A DNA stretch of 64,000 bases, taken from assembly GCA_964036315.1 (NCBI GenBank), contig OZ038478.1, positions 142,828,057 through 142,892,056 of the forward strand, written 5' to 3'. Shown piece by piece: positions 22,627 to 36,700 of this stretch. The stretch's first letter is position 1, and each line of letters opens with the position of its first letter. Source of the stretch: Acanthosepion esculentum. Lineage: Eukaryota > Mollusca > Cephalopoda > Sepiida > Sepiidae. Below the pieces are notes generated by a model. The model saw only the letters and a list, made by a program, of their open reading frames with translations. It was not told the origin of the DNA and made no database searches. The translations under genes were made by a program, and so were the position numbers.

Positions 22627-25600
22627 TAAGATGTCGAATGAAGCCTTGAACTTGGGCGCAGAATATGTAAATTATATCTTGCCGAAGAAACCGGGAGAGA
22701 TAAGTTTTGATGAGATCATCCTAATACTATTGAAAATCTTTGGCGATAAGAGTCAATTGTTTAATACCGGATGGCAATGCCTTAACTTAGCAATGGCCGA
22801 AGATGACGATTTTGTCACGTACGCAGGAGTTGTGAATCGTGAATACGAAAAGTTCAAATTAAATGAACTAACTTCTGAATTGTATAAATGTCTGATATTC
22901 GTTCAGGGTTTAACTTCTAATAAGGAGGCACAGATATGATCCAAGATACTTGAGAATTAGAAAGGGATTCAAAAGAATCCAGAGAATAGCGGAAGAGTGT
23001 CAACGTATTTTGAATTTGAAACTCGGTACCGCAAGGATTAAGGAAAAAGACAATTCATAAGTACACAGTGTCTGGACATCTCAGAGGAAAAACTACAAAC
23101 GTTTTCAACTACTTAGTGCCTAATCCTTTCCACGGCTGTGGAGGTCAACGTTTTAAAAAGGATTGTTTCTTCAAAGACAAAAAAAAATGCTATGAGTGTG
23201 GGAAATTAGGACACAAAAGTACGTTTGCAGATCAAAAAAAAGGGACAAAATTTGAATAGGATAAATAAGTGTAGTAACGATAAGAAGCCTTAAAACGAAA
23301 TTGACAACAGATCTCAAAAGAGGAAATTTGTTTTTGTGGAATTTCAGTCAGTCAGTTATGTGCCATGCCTGATAGGCGCGTAGGCGATTATGCATCTTTT
23401 GAGGCAGATTTCTTCCCGCAGTAGATTGCCATTATTTTCTGCCGTAGTCCAGTTGCCATCCAAAGCTATAGAACCCAGTCTGTCCTATTATTGTACCATA
23501 GGTGGGGGGAGAATAAAAGGATTCATACCTTTCACTAGGTTATTAGCACGGAAGTGAATGTAATGTAATTTTTCTCTAAATTGGACCTGTCAGACGCATA
23601 GCTACAAGTACTATTGGACAAAGACTGTTCCAAATTATTAACAATTATCACTCATGGATGTTTAGGTAAATTCAACCGACTTCCATTCGGTATAAAGGTA
23701 TCACCAAGCATATTCAACAGATAATGGATACCATGCTTGCCGGTTTGGATTGTGCTCAAGCAGAATTTGACGTACTTATTAAAAGCAAGACCAGAAAACA
23801 ACATACAGAACATCTAAAGAAATTATATGAGAGAATCAAAGAGAATGTCTTAAATGAAGTAAAAGGTGAATTATTTATGTCCAGACATATCTAGGGCAGA
23901 TCATTGATGAAAACAGTATGCGGCCAGATCCTTCAAGGGTGTGAGCAATAAAGGATATGCCTGATTCAACAAATGTAACGAAGTTACAAGCATTCCTAGG
24001 TTTTGTTATTATCATACATATATACCTGACAAGCACGAATTAAGAGCGCCATTGAACATCCTGCATAAGAAAGACGTAAGATGCAACTGGACAGATAAAT
24101 GTCAAAGTGCATTCCAGCAGATCAAGAAAGTCTTAATATAGGATTTGTCACTAGCTCATTTTGACCCTAAATTAAAGATTGTGGTTGCATCAGATACAAG
24201 TGATTCGGGTATTGAAGCAAGGATATTGGACAAATATGAATACGGAACAATAAGCATATAGCTCATGCTTCAAGATTATCGATTGCAGCTAAAAGAAGCT
24301 ACAGCTAAATAGAAAAGGAACGATTGGACATCATATTTGCTATGAAAAAGTTTCACACATTTCTACATGGTAGAGAATGTATACAGCAGACAGACCATCG
24401 TCCATTATATATGTATCAGAAAATGGTGTTCACACGCATAGAGCGAATAGACTGCAGTGCTGGGGAAGTATCCTGTTATTATTAATTATAATTATGGAAT
24501 GGAATTTGTACTATCCAAAAAATTAAATCATGCAGTCGATTTGTCTAGAGTAATACCAAAATTCTATGAACCATTTGAAGACGCAGTAATTGCGGCGATA
24601 AGGGCTGAAAGCGAAATAAATAACGTATATAATACCGTACGAGAACTTTCTATAACATTGGAGAAATAAAAATTAAGGCGGAAAAAAGACAACTTCATAA
24701 TGAAAATGAAGGAGAAATTAAGATCTAAATGGAAATTACTTCGGTCAATAATGTGCTTTCATTATGTAATGGTGTACTAATATAGGCAGAAAGAGTGGTG
24801 ATAATAGCATCGTTTCAAAAACGTATGTTAAAATAATTTCACTGATGTCACCCAGGGATTTCTAGGATGAAATCTTTAAGGAAGTGTTATACCAACTGGC
24901 CAAAAATGGATAAGGATAATTTGGCGAAATTATGCAAAGGTTGTGCTCTGTCAGCAAAGTTACCGCCTATCAAAATTCAATCTTGGCCGAAAACTGATAT
25001 TCCATGGTTTAGAATACAAATTGACTTTGGCCGATGAAAACGTGCTTACTATTTAATAGTACTCGATAGTTATATTAAATGGCCAGAAATACTAAAATTT
25101 AGGAGACCGACTACTGCAGTAACTATGAATTTTCTACACGAGATTTTTGCAAGGTTAAGCCTTCCTGACTCTATCATTTCAGATAACGGGGCACAATTTC
25201 GTGATATCTATTCTCCTATATGGTAGTGAATGCTGGATAATCTTGTCAAAGATAAAAGAGACTTGAGGCAACTGAGATTCTACAGAAGGATGCTGAGGAT
25301 ACCATGGACCAAACACGTGAGCGACGGGGAGTTTTTAGAGAAAATGGAAACAACAAGGAAACATCTATATAACATCAGAAAGAAATAGATGATATTTCTG
25401 GGACACATAATGAGGAAGGGGGCTTGTAAAATCTGACACTCATAGGACAGATTGAGGACCAGAGGGACGGAAGAAAGTAGCGCATAACATACTTTATGAG
25501 CTTAATTAAATAAATGAGGAATAGAGTTTATATAGCAGTTTCTCTGTCCATCTAAGTGTAAAATCGCCCCATATTTGATGCAGTGTTCCCTGTGTATGTT

Positions 25601-26408
25601 TATGTAATTTCTTAATTTATTTCAAAATTTGTTTGTTTTTTGTTTTTTTTAAGCATATAAGCACCCCTGATTTGATGCCGTGTTCCTTGTATATGTAATT
25701 TCTTAATGTATTTAAGAATTTTGATTCGAATTATTTATTTTATTTATTTATTTACTTTTTTTTTTGTCCCTCTCTCATTATTTATTAATTTCGATTTTTG
25801 CAAGGTTAAGCCTTCCTGACTCTATCATTTCAGATAACGGGGCACAATTCACATCTAGCAAATCTCAGTTCTTTTACAAATCATTAGCAATTGAACATAT
25901 CAAAACTCCCCCGTATCAAGCAAGATCAAACGGACAAGCGGAACGGTTTGTCGACGCGTTTAAAAAGTCAAAGGAAATCGGAAGGAGAGGAGTCAGATGA
26001 AAGAATGATTCAATAATTTCTAAGTGTTTGCCGAATTATGCCAGACTCGAGCACCGTGTCCGGAATGTTGCCTGCGGATTTGATGTTCGTCAAGAAGATC
26101 AAGTCCGTCTTCAATAAGTTATTATTTGTACGCACGGCGAGAATATCAACAAATTATGACACAAATAAATATTTCAGCCTGTGGAATATGAGTCATCCGA
26201 ATCATCTAAAACATCGATTCACTGAATTAAAAAGTCCCCGAAAAGAGGTATCAATGCAAATACTGTATGACACATTTAATATACCCACGACACCTGAAAT
26301 TATTCAACCAAAGCTTTATAGCAAAAGGAAAAGAAAGTCAATAAAGTTTCTAACCATCGAAGCAAAGCAGAAGTATAGATTCCAGGGGAAGTCATGTCAA
26401 TGGGGAGG
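22627..26408 (+). mobile_element. Gypsy retrotransposon, copy A (degenerate, interrupted)
   Basis: The gag core runs from 22631 to 22939 ('EYVNYILPKK', 'FNTGWQCLNLAMAEDDDF') and matches gag of copy B at 41860-42190. A nucleocapsid with a clear CCHC-like 'CYECGKLGHKS' follows (about 23190-23230). RT blocks are 'LPFGIKVSPSIFN' (about 23675-23715) and a damaged YLDD region near 23765. RNase H is at 24165-24400. The integrase first Asp block 'VLDSYIKWPE' is near 25050, the second 'SDNGAQF' near 25180-25850, and 'RSNGQAERFVDAFKKS' follows at 25925-25975. Many stops are present. The 5' LTR and gag start are missing. The integrase is split by the LINE insertion. The lineage looks like K02A2.6-like (Mag group), by inference. 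Confidence 0.85.
25142..25849 (+). mobile_element. 5'-truncated RTE-type LINE insertion with 57 bp TSD
   Basis: The insert body is 25199-25792 (594 bp). It is flanked by perfect 57 bp direct repeats, 25142-25198 and 25793-25849, beginning 'gatttttgcaaggttaagcc'. These are integrase coding sequence and so mark a target-site duplication. The insert matches 32339-32933 with only about four substitutions. It holds the LINE C-terminal block ('LFSYMVVNAG', 'RLEATEILQK') in broken frame and a T-rich 3' end 'tttgtccctctctcattatt'. The insertion splits the integrase after the second catalytic Asp. Confidence 0.9.
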
Positions 26409-26770
26409 TGTTGTATTGAGATAAATTATCGTTGCAGACACTGGAGTTTGAACACAAATCACCAGCGAGAAAACACAGGTGGTTCCATTTCTAATAAGAA
26501 GACCATGTGATCGTAAAGGAAAGGTATATATGGGAATTAGCGTGGGGTCTAAGTGATCGCGATTCTCTATACTATCCTTTATACTATTTCTCTGTACTGA
26601 TCACCCTTCGGATTACTATTAGTCGGTTACTATTCGAACACGTATTACTAGTGTGAATATTATTCAAAAGAGTTATTACTAGTATCTACAATTCCAATGT
26701 CTCGATTATAACGAGCATTACGGACGTGATAACAAGCTTTCTTTGACATCACAAAAGTAAACAACGAGTA
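26409..26770 (+). repeat. Putative 3' LTR of Gypsy copy A
   Basis: A purine tract 'aatggggaggtg' directly precedes 'tgttgtattgag', the same TGTTGT start as the copy B LTRs. The right end is uncertain. I set it by analogy with the ~360 bp LTRs of copy B. No second copy is in the window to confirm the limits. Confidence 0.4.
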
Positions 26771-29700
26771 AGCGTTTAACACCACAAAAGCTTTCATAAA
26801 GCTGACGCATTTAAAAATATTATTTTAAATTATGGGGCAGGGGAGGATGGAACAAACTAAAAATGAAACATGAAGTTAAAACTAAAACAAAACAATGTTA
26901 ATAGGACGCGTCCATCCTTCAAAATGATAAGAGTTTATTTTCATATAAACGAACTTTATGGGCAATGAAATGAAATTTTTACATCATGGGATTTCTGTAG
27001 GTCCCTTTCAACTAGGACTAGAATAGGACTAGAATAGCTAATGAAGACCTTCCCCTCCACATTTACCCTTCGGCCTTGTGCCACATTTTTTTTTTATTTT
27101 TACGAAATAATTTTATTTAAATATATAAACTTACAAGTGTCAAGTTTGTGAATGTACAGGTCTGAGTGAGGAGGCCATCTTAGCTATTTCCCTGAATAAA
27201 AAAGTTCATTCAAGACTAGAGTAATTCAAACTCAATTTGCCATAATCTAATTCATATGAGACCACTTAAACCTCATTCTCAACAAACAGATGTCAACCCA
27301 TTCATGTTAATGGCATCTTTATCAACATATTAATATAGTGTTCGGGCATTTAGGTTTACTTCAATACGGTTGTAAGTAAGCCTCGTGTGTTTTATTTCAA
27401 GTCTCGTGTTTTCCCATTAAGCTAGGAGAAGGGAAAAGATAGAAAGAAAAAAGAAAGGACCACCTCGATTGCGGATGCTGCTATACCGAGACGATGGAGA
27501 GAGGAAGAGCATTTTCAGCTTAATCGCCTGCCAAGCCTAGAGACAGGACGAAAAGAGAAAGAGAAGGTGTAAGAAAAAAAATGTGCACGTAAAAATCTAT
27601 ATTGCATCGAGATTGGCAGAGTGTCTTGTCATGGCTAGTAAATTACTCTTGCTAATCAATATTACGAAATAATTAAGTAGATCCTCCCTAGGTGTCTCAC
27701 ACTTCTCCACCCTTTTTTTCAGATCTGAGCTGTTCTTAGGTAGCCACTATCTACGGGTTTAAATATACCGATCAGAGGTACTATTAGGAAAGAGATTTGA
27801 TGAAGTTTATATATAACATATTTGCTTATTAAAATATAACATACACATACTTCCTTAAGAGGTTAAATGTATTGTTTAATAGTAATATAACTGTAGCGTA
27901 TACACACAAAATCGATCTTTCATATATGGATACACTTATAACCATGTCTTATCAGATGCACATACGCATATAATATGTTGGTATTTTTTCACTTAAATTA
28001 TTTCGAGTCAGAATAATGTCTTCATATATGTCGTTATTAACACAGAGTTTCCGTAGTTTTAACTTCCGATTCTGTTCATGTCTGCCGATCCGGGTAGCCT
28101 TCGGTGAATTTTAAACTTAAGCCCTTAAGTATTATGCGTTCCGCTGACCATGTCTAGCGTTATCGCGTCTATTTCTTTTTTTCTATTGCTCAATTATTGT
28201 TAATAGTGTCTCCACTGAGTATAGAGGTCGAGACGCTTGAGCCATAGAAGTTAACATATCTATTGCCTGCTTGCTGCTGCTGCTGCTGCTGCTGCTGATG
28301 GAAATTACAGTCATGCCTGGCTCTCTCTGCTGTAGTATCCGTTTCGTTTTTCTGAAGGTTCTCAGAAACGACAAGCATCTGAAGAAGACCGGATGCTGAA
28401 TCGTCGTGATAATAATAATAACAAAGATGAGGATATTATTTCGATTGTAAATTATATAAATAATAATTAATTCATATCCTAGAATTTCAGACAGTCGTTC
28501 GTATGTCTGTACGCTAATATATGCGTGTAGATATTTGTGTATGTTACAGAACGTTCTTTAATAAAATGCATGTTTATTTTATGTCTATAAATCGACAATG
28601 AACCAAGATTAAATTAATTTATCTCGTAAAAGTGTTTGATTTAGATATAGGAAAGGAACAAAAACATTCTCAAATAAAATAAAAATGTGATTTATAGGAA
28701 GCGTCAAAGTCATTGTAGGATCAATTCAATGTACCCATTTGTATATCAATATAAATGTTCCTATAGCGATTTGAACATGTTTGAGCACTTGAAATAAATG
28801 GATAAACACGCGAGATAATATTCGGTTCGAAGACTATGCTAGATTTGGAATGAACGCCAAACAGAGACTTATATGTAAATCAAAGTTAAATTGATCTTTT
28901 TACCTTAATAAATATATATAAAATCGAAAGAAGAAAATAAACTCTCAGTATTATGCATCAGATTGAACGGGCATTAAAAGTCGGCAAAAGCATACTTAAG
29001 AAAAATGAATAAATACAATGCATTTGATGTAGATGATGTTATTTTCAGAAAATCCTATAAAGACGGATTTATTGTCTGAAAAAGAAGACAAGCAATTCGA
29101 AGTATCTCAGTATAATTAAAACTGATGAAAAAGAAAACATCTTAGAAGCTGAAAATAAGGAATAAAAACAAAACTAAAAATACATCAGATCAGTGCAAAG
29201 TTATTCAGAAAAATGAAAAAATACAAAAAAGGGTAAAATCATTTATAATAAAATACATAAGCAATTCCATTGTTAACCCTAACTATTTTGAAATAATTTA
29301 TTTATAGATAGCTCAAATTCCGAAAGTATCATATTAAATCCACCTATATTTTTAGGAGTAACAAAGAAACATATGGTTTATAAGATGAGTACGAGTCAGA
29401 ATCCTACACGAAACCCAACTCAAATAATGCTTGATTAAGCCCACTTGCTTCGTAAAATTAAACCAACATATTATCAACGTTTTTAATTGATTTTCTATCA
29501 AAAACCTTCATGAAACAAACACAGCTAATATGATGTTTGGCCTACATTTTTTTTCGTTGATAGCTATCGACTACAGTGGCTATTTGATTATTGTTTCAAA
29601 TGCTTACTCAGCAAATTTGATTTATTCAAAACCCGCTAGAGCGAAATTCTTGTTAATACTGAAACTATGTTTAAGAGGCTTTAGTTACAGTGTCTAGGAG

Positions 29701-31565
29701 GGAGCAAATTATCTGCCGTGATCCCCAGTTTGAACAAGGCCAGCATGTTGAAAACCACAGTCACGGTGACTTGTGATTTTGAGCTAGCACAAATATGAAC
29801 AGTTTGCAGCGAGTTCCGTTTACCCAATTTCATTTAAAAGGCTTGTGTCAACCCAGTATAATTTTCAACAGTTTCAAATGATGAAGAACAATGTGTTTGT
29901 CTCCCCCAATCCGATATTATTAAGGCTTACACTCATAAACAAATCGACGATTGTGATATTCGAACACAGATCTCATGGTTGGAAGGCTAAGGTTTTTAAG
30001 GAATATTAAATAAACATATGATTTTAAATTGACCCCCCCCCCAACTGAATCAGATAACTCAACCCAAATATTAATATCCATTGGAAACTTCACGAAATCC
30101 AACCTACAATCTGTTTCATAATAACATCTATATTTTTGTAACACAGTAACAGTGAATTATCAATATTTATGAGCTCATTTAAATTAGAAACGTAGAAAAT
30201 GCAATTGCAGTTGACTTATAAACGAGGGAAGAAGCTTTCTGAAAAGTCTCTCATAGTTCCAAATCATCGTTTGATGCTAAATGTTTTAGTATCCTCTGGT
30301 TCGTTGTTGGATTTTTGAAGCCTATGCCCTGAATCCCTGCTTTCAACGTACGGGAAACCTATACCATCAACTCATATTTTGCCCCCGAACGTGACACATG
30401 TGACCTATTCCTTCATGAAAGAGTCAAACACCAAACTCCATAAAACATGCCGTTTGCGATCGTGCACATCTGGCGTCGCACAAAAAACGAGGCAATCCAA
30501 ACGCAATACGTGCACGATTGTCAACATCATTCGATAACATTAATACAAGGATTCGTAATCTATGCTTGTTATTTGACATACATAATAGAAAGACGCTCAC
30601 TAAAGTTAAGATAGAAATCACGGGATCATAAATCTTATTCTCAAAACATCCCCCTTTCTCAATCAAAGTATTCCACCTTTAAAGTAGGCTATGCTACCCG
30701 TCTCGAAAAAGTTTATTGGTTGCTGACAATTTTATATAAAAACATATAAAGATTTTAAACTCATAAATATAAATGGTCTTATATTTTGCTTCAATTAGAA
30801 AAGAATTTAAGCTTTGAAAAATACAAAATATTTGACAAAGAAATCAATGAGGTAAATAACGGGAAATAATAAAAATGAAAGAATTCTTATAGCATGAACA
30901 TTAAGTTATATATATTTTGGCAATATAGTTAATACCACAATCGGAATGATATGAAATAAAGTAATTAGATTTCACGGAAGAATTCAATAGCAGAAATGCA
31001 AGTCATTCGAAATCGAGAGTAAAAATAGTTCTTTAGTTGGAAATTAAAAAAAAAACTAAGTAAAAGAAAGTCTGTTACAAGCATTAATAATCATTAAGAG
31101 AAATGTGACATCGTCACTGGTTCGATTTTAAGACAAACCTTTCTTGAAGAGAGAATAATAATATTTTCGAGCGAATCGTGTTCTGTAGAATCTTGTATTT
31201 CTCAATCGGCGGACGTCCCAAAAAGTGAAACGTGATGACATATATTTATTTATTAAGTCATCATATTTTGCTTTCTGTTTAGTTCTCTCCCTTACTGGAA
31301 ACTGCGATTATCTAAGATAGTACATATGTGAATTGATTTAAAAATTTCTGATGTTAAGTGAAACTTTAATTCACATTATATATATACAAGAAAAGAATCA
31401 ACCTTACATCACTAAAAAAAATACATAAATTATTTTTAAATTAATATAAAAATAATGAAGACAAGAAAAGAATCATTCAGTTGCTAATATCTACTGAAGA
31501 GCGGACAGAGTGATTGCTACGAAACTCTGGATTCGGGAACTGAATATAACATCAATCAACTAAGT
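26771..31565. other. Long AT-rich stretch without recognised genes
   Basis: The longest repeat-poor part of the window. It contains a purine-rich block (27420-27580), a (CTG)7 tract (28271-28294), a poly-C run near 30032 and several short open frames without recognisable domains. It could hold introns or regulatory DNA of a host gene, but nothing in the sequence shows that. Confidence 0.4.
28271..28294. repeat. (CTG)7 trinucleotide repeat
   Basis: Seven to eight CTG units within 'gcctgcttgctgctg...'. No exon context is evident. The Ser and Gln runs it encodes in minus-strand frames are not supported as protein. Confidence 0.9.
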
Positions 31566-31569
31566 GACA

Positions 31570-32935
31570 AATTTCATATTTGTATAACAAAACTCATCAT
31601 CCGTATTCTGATGAATAGAGCACGCAGCAGAATCTGACCGAAAATAAGACAAGAACAGTGCGGTTTCGTCAAAGACACTGGAACAAGGAACGCGATATTT
31701 ATGCGCAGAATGCTGTCAGAAATAGCAATAAAAATGCAGAAGTACGTGTACCTGTGTTTTATAGATTACGCAAAGGTGTTGGATAAAGTACGCCACAAGA
31801 ATTTGTTGTAACTACTCAGCAACGTTGACATATTTGGGAAGGATATTAGAATAATCAAGAATCTGTACTGGCAGTAAACCACTTGCAGAGTGATAAGAAA
31901 TGAGTACAGAAGATATTCAAAAATGTAAATGGATGTAATAAAAAGGGTGTATCTTGTCAACCTATATAGTGAGACAATTCTGAGAGAATTAGATGTCCTA
32001 TCAGGATTCATTATTGGATGCCACAATATTAAGATATGCAGATGACAGTGTTGATAGGTGACATGAAAAGACTATTTCAAAGACTCCTACAGAATCTAGT
32101 GAAGTAAAACGAGAAAGACTAAACATAAACTGCAAAATGCAAATTTCATCTGGAAGATACGAAAATCTAACAAGTACAAAATTTTAAATATCTGCCAAGT
32201 GTTTAACAGAGGACGGAAAGTGCGACGCTGCAATTCAATAACACACTGGGATAGCCACAGTCGAATTCTAAAAGCTAAACGTAGAATTAAGAAATAGAAA
32301 AAACATCGTTAGAAACAAAGAAACGGGTACTGAACGGTTTCGTGATATCTATTCTCCTATATGGTAGTGAATGCTGGATAATCTTGTCAAAGATAAAAGA
32401 GACTTGAGGCAACTGAGATTCTACAGAAGGATTCTGAGGATACCATGGACCAAACACGTGAGCGACGGGGAGTTTTTAGAGAAAATGGAAACAACAAGGA
32501 AACATCTATATAACATCAGAAAGAAATAGATGATATTTCTGGGACACATAATGAGGAAGGGGGCTTGTAAAATCTGACACTCATAGGACAGATTGAGGAC
32601 AAGAGGGACGGAAGAAAGTAGCGCATAACATACTTTATGAGCTTAATTAAATAAATGAGGAATAGAGTTTATATAGCAGTTTCTCTGTCCATCTAAGTCT
32701 AAAATCGCCCCATATTTGATGCAGTGTTCCCTGTGTATGTATATGTAATTTCTTAATTTATTTCAAAATTTGTTTGTTTTTTGTTTTTTTTAAGCATATA
32801 AGCACCCCTGATTTGATGCCGTGTTCCTTGTATATGTAATTTCTTAATGTATTTAAGAATTTTGATTCGAATTATTTATTTTATTTATTTATTTACTTTT
32901 TTTTTTGTCCCTCTCTCATTATTTATTAATTTGTA
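31570..32935 (+). mobile_element. RTE-type LINE, RT domain to 3' end (degenerate)
   Basis: RT blocks are in order: 'LIIRILMNRARSRI' (about 31595), 'QEQCGFVKDTGTRNAIF' (31655-31705), the palm 'YLCFIDYAKVLDKVRHKN' (31750-31800), a degraded 'YADD'-like 'agatatgcagatgacagtg' (32030-32050), and 'VISILLYGSECW'-like thumb sequence in broken frame (32340-32380). The C-terminal region is followed by a T-rich 3' end. Stops, frameshifts and lost residues make it dead. The 3' 595 bp are almost identical to the insert at 25199-25792. Endonuclease and 5' parts are absent. The RTE-type call is by overall motif pattern. Confidence 0.75.
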
Positions 32936-33321
32936 TTTTTGTCTTTTGTTTTTATTAACCGGCACGACGGGACCACTCTCTTAAGGTAAACTAAGTATTC
33001 TAACATAAGAGGTAATAATTATTAGTTTTTTTAAATATAGGTCAATGGGACTTTAACTAAGCTAAAACTTACTGTTAGTGTTAAAACTTAGTATTGTATA
33101 CATACACAATGGTATGTCATTCCTATTGCCCAGTACTCTCAACTAGTGTAAGCCCTGCGACTACCCCGGCTACATCCCCCTCTATTGTTTTGTTTTGTCG
33201 TCGTTTGATTGTTATATTTAATTGGAGCAGGTAGGCTTTCCTACCGCTCGGTCCACACTCCTCCACCTCTATTGGACACGTTTAGAGGCCCAAACCTTGT
33301 TTCGTGTCTAGGAAGGGGATC

Positions 33322-33361
<40 letters not shown>

Positions 33362-33720
33362 CCTTTGTGCTGGTGCCGTGGAGTTTCGCCCGTGATGCGT
33401 GTAGTCTGTGGCATTGGCTGTTCATTCTGAGGGTACACGGTTGACAGTTCACTGGTTGCTGTTTCCGACTGGAAGTTAGGAGCCCTAACTCTTGCGTAGC
33501 GTTTTGAGCGGCCGCTCTGATCAACAGTTGCATAATATCGGGGTGTCTGTAGTGCCATGTCGCGCATGGATAGGTGTTCCTGCAGTCATCTCCGATGGGC
33601 ACCCCTGAGACCACATTATGATTCAGGCTGTGCCAAGCCCCCTCTCTGTCCGCGTCTTGGGTGATAACCGTCGGCTTCCTGTAACTCAGGCCTTCTCTTT
33701 TTCCAACACCAATTACCCAC
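32936..33720 (+). other. Probable 5' untranslated region of the jockey-like LINE
   Basis: GC content rises from about 33100 and stays high into the LINE coding region, with a (TC)n tract at 33328-33359. No ORF1 is recognisable. The true 5' end of the LINE was not located. Confidence 0.4.
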
Positions 33721-36700
33721 ATGAAGTACAAAAACCAGAAATATAAACATAAACCAGCCTTCCAAAAATCACCCAAACCTTTAAATATCTCCTTCTCCAA
33801 CATCCGCGGCATTAGAACCAACTTCTGCAGCGTTGAGTCTTTCCTCATTGCTAAGTGCCCGGATATACTGGCCCTGTGTGAGACAAATCTTGACTCCTCT
33901 ATCCCTTCCTCTGATCTCTCGATCCCTGGATACCTTCCTAACGACTCCCTAACCCACGTGCATGACCTTGGTGTCTACATCAAGGACCACCTCCTTCTGG
34001 CTAGAGAGTCCTCTCTTGAATCGCCGGATCATTCGTACTTGTGTCTCCGTCTATCTCTTCTCAATGTTGTAAGCTATCTTTTCTTCCTCTACCGCTCTCC
34101 ATCCTCTCAGGACTGTGGGATACTCGATGTCATTTCTGACAGCATAGATAGGGCCCTCTCTGTCCATCCGTACGCTCACATATTTGTGTTTGGCGATTTT
34201 AATGCCCATCACAACCAGTGGCTAAAGAACGCTACTACCGACCTCGCAGGTATACATACTCTCAACTTTTCAGTCTCTCAATCCCTCACTCAAATAATCG
34301 ATTTCCCCACGCGTTTTGCCTACAACCGTGACTGTAAGGCCTCACTCCTCAACCTATTGTTTTACCTCTATCCCTGAGTCTTGTAGTGCCACGCAGCTCT
34401 GTCCTATCGGTAACTCCGATCATGCTGTCGTGTCTTTTAGCATCTCCTTCAGCCCCACCCCCTGCAAAGAGCCTCCTACCACCAGAACCACATTCTGCTA
34501 CCAACGGGCTGACTGGGACTCGTTTCGTGACTTCCTCCACGATGTCCCCAGGGATGCTATATTTAAGCTCCCCACACCTGATTGTGCTTCTGAGTTCTCT
34601 TCCTGGATTAAAGCCGGTATCGAAGCTTTCATCCCCTCCAGGAAATTCAAGGTCAAACCGCGCTCCTCCCCCTGGTTCACAGCTGCTTTCTCAGCCGCCA
34701 TTGCCCATAGGAACCACTTCTTTCACCGTTTTCGTAGTGATATGTCCGACTCCAACAGATGTCTATTTACATCTGCCCGCAACGAGTGTAAGCGTACCCT
34801 CGACGATGCCAAGTCACTATTTGCTGCTCGGATGAAGGAACGTATTGCATCCCGCAAGTTTGGCTCCAAAGTTTATTGGCGCCTCTGCAAGAGCGTTCTG
34901 AATAATAAAAAACCCTCCATTCCTCCCCTGTTCAATCAGTTTGAGGTCCTGACCATCTCTGCCGACAAGGCCGATTCCTTCGCTCGGGAGTTTTCTTCCA
35001 ATTCTACGCTTGACTCTTCAGGGGTACCCTTGCCCGATTTCCCTCCCAGAACTGAGGCCCTCCTGGACGGCTTGCACATAACCCCGTCGTCGGTATTGGA
35101 CATTATTTCTAACTGTTGAGTCTTGACTCATTGTTGAATCTCGACTAATGCATGGAATAATAATGCAACACAAAATGTACTTAGAACAAGAATGTATTAT
35201 AACAAGAAAGTGTACACAATATTTACATCTAGTATTTCTGTATATTTCTGGGAAGACGTTCCTGGAGAATGTGTTGACTAAGTCGCAGTCGGGCAGAGTC
35301 TCTAGTTGGATCTCGTGATTCCCTCTCTCTCGTCTTCCGGTACCAACCATTATTTATATAGTCGGTAGTCACCTATGCAGATTAGGTGGATCCTACCACA
35401 ACACTAACTTAGATCACCACAAGGCTACCGGTGCTAACGGAATACCAGCCATTGTCCTGAAGAAATGCGCACCTGAACTGGCGCCTGCCCTCTCTAAATT
35501 GTACAACCGCTGCCTCAAGGAGTCCTGTTTTCCTGACTGCTGGAAGTCCTCAACCATTGTTCCTGTCTTTAAGAACTCTGGCGACCCCTCCAACCCTTCC
35601 AATTACCGTCCTGTCAGTCTCTTACCCCTTTTCGGCAAAGTCTTCAAGGCCATTATCAACGCCGAAGTGATTAATCACCTGATCTCCCACGATCTGCTCT
35701 CAGACAAGCAGTATGGTTTCCGCTTTGCTCGATCTACTGCCGATGTGCTTACGGCCATCACTGAATTTGTCTACCAAGCTATCCATAATAACGGCGAAGT
35801 TCGTGCCGTGGCCCTTGACATCTCCAAAGCATTTGATAGAGTTTGGCATGCCGGCCTCCTTCGCAAGCTCCTGGGTTATGGTATCATAGGTCGATTGTTT
35901 GACCTAATACAATCATTTCCGTCAAACCGGGATTTGAAGGTTGTTCTCAGTGGATTCATCTCCAGCTCCTATCCCACTAACGCAGGTGTTCCTCAAGGCT
36001 CCATCCTTGGCCCTACTCTGTTCCTCATATTTATAAACAGCCTTCCTGACGCCATAGACTCCCAAGTCGGCATCTACGCTGACGACTCCACTATTTACTC
36101 CTGCCTCAAACACAAATCTAGTGAGGCGGACAAAATTAACCTGGCATCTCAAATTGAAAAGAACCTCCAATCGGTTGTGGACTGGGGAGAGAAATGGATG
36201 GTCAACTTTAACGCCTCTGAAACAAAACTTCTCTCCATTAACCACCACAAGGATCCATCCCTGCATCCCATTAGAATGTCTGAAGACCAACTTCTCGAGA
36301 GCTCCTCTCTGCGGCTGCTTGGTCTCACGCTGTCTGCTGATCTGAGATGGAACAAATACATCGAGTCAGTTGCATCAGCCACCGCAAAGAAATTTGGTTC
36401 TCTGTGCCGAGCAAGGAAATATTTCTCCCCGGAATCGATCCTACAAGTCTATAAATCGACCATTCGCCCTTGCATGGAGTATTGCTGCCACATATGGTCT
36501 GGAGCCCCTGCTGTTTGCCTCAACGTTCTTGATAAGATCCAGAGACGGATAGGCAACGTGATTGGCCCTGATCTGTCATCTCGTTTCCAGTCGCTCTCTC
36601 ACAGACGCGATGTTGCCTCGCTCTGCCCTTTTTACAAGTACTTTCACGGTAATTGCTCCGAGGAGCTGCTCTCCCTTGTCCCTAGGCCTCGTGAATTTGA

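Noticed and set aside
28183..28378. Poly-Ser or poly-Gln protein from the (CTG) repeat
   Set aside because: Two overlapping minus-strand frames give different homopolymers from the same short repeat. No exon signals or homology.
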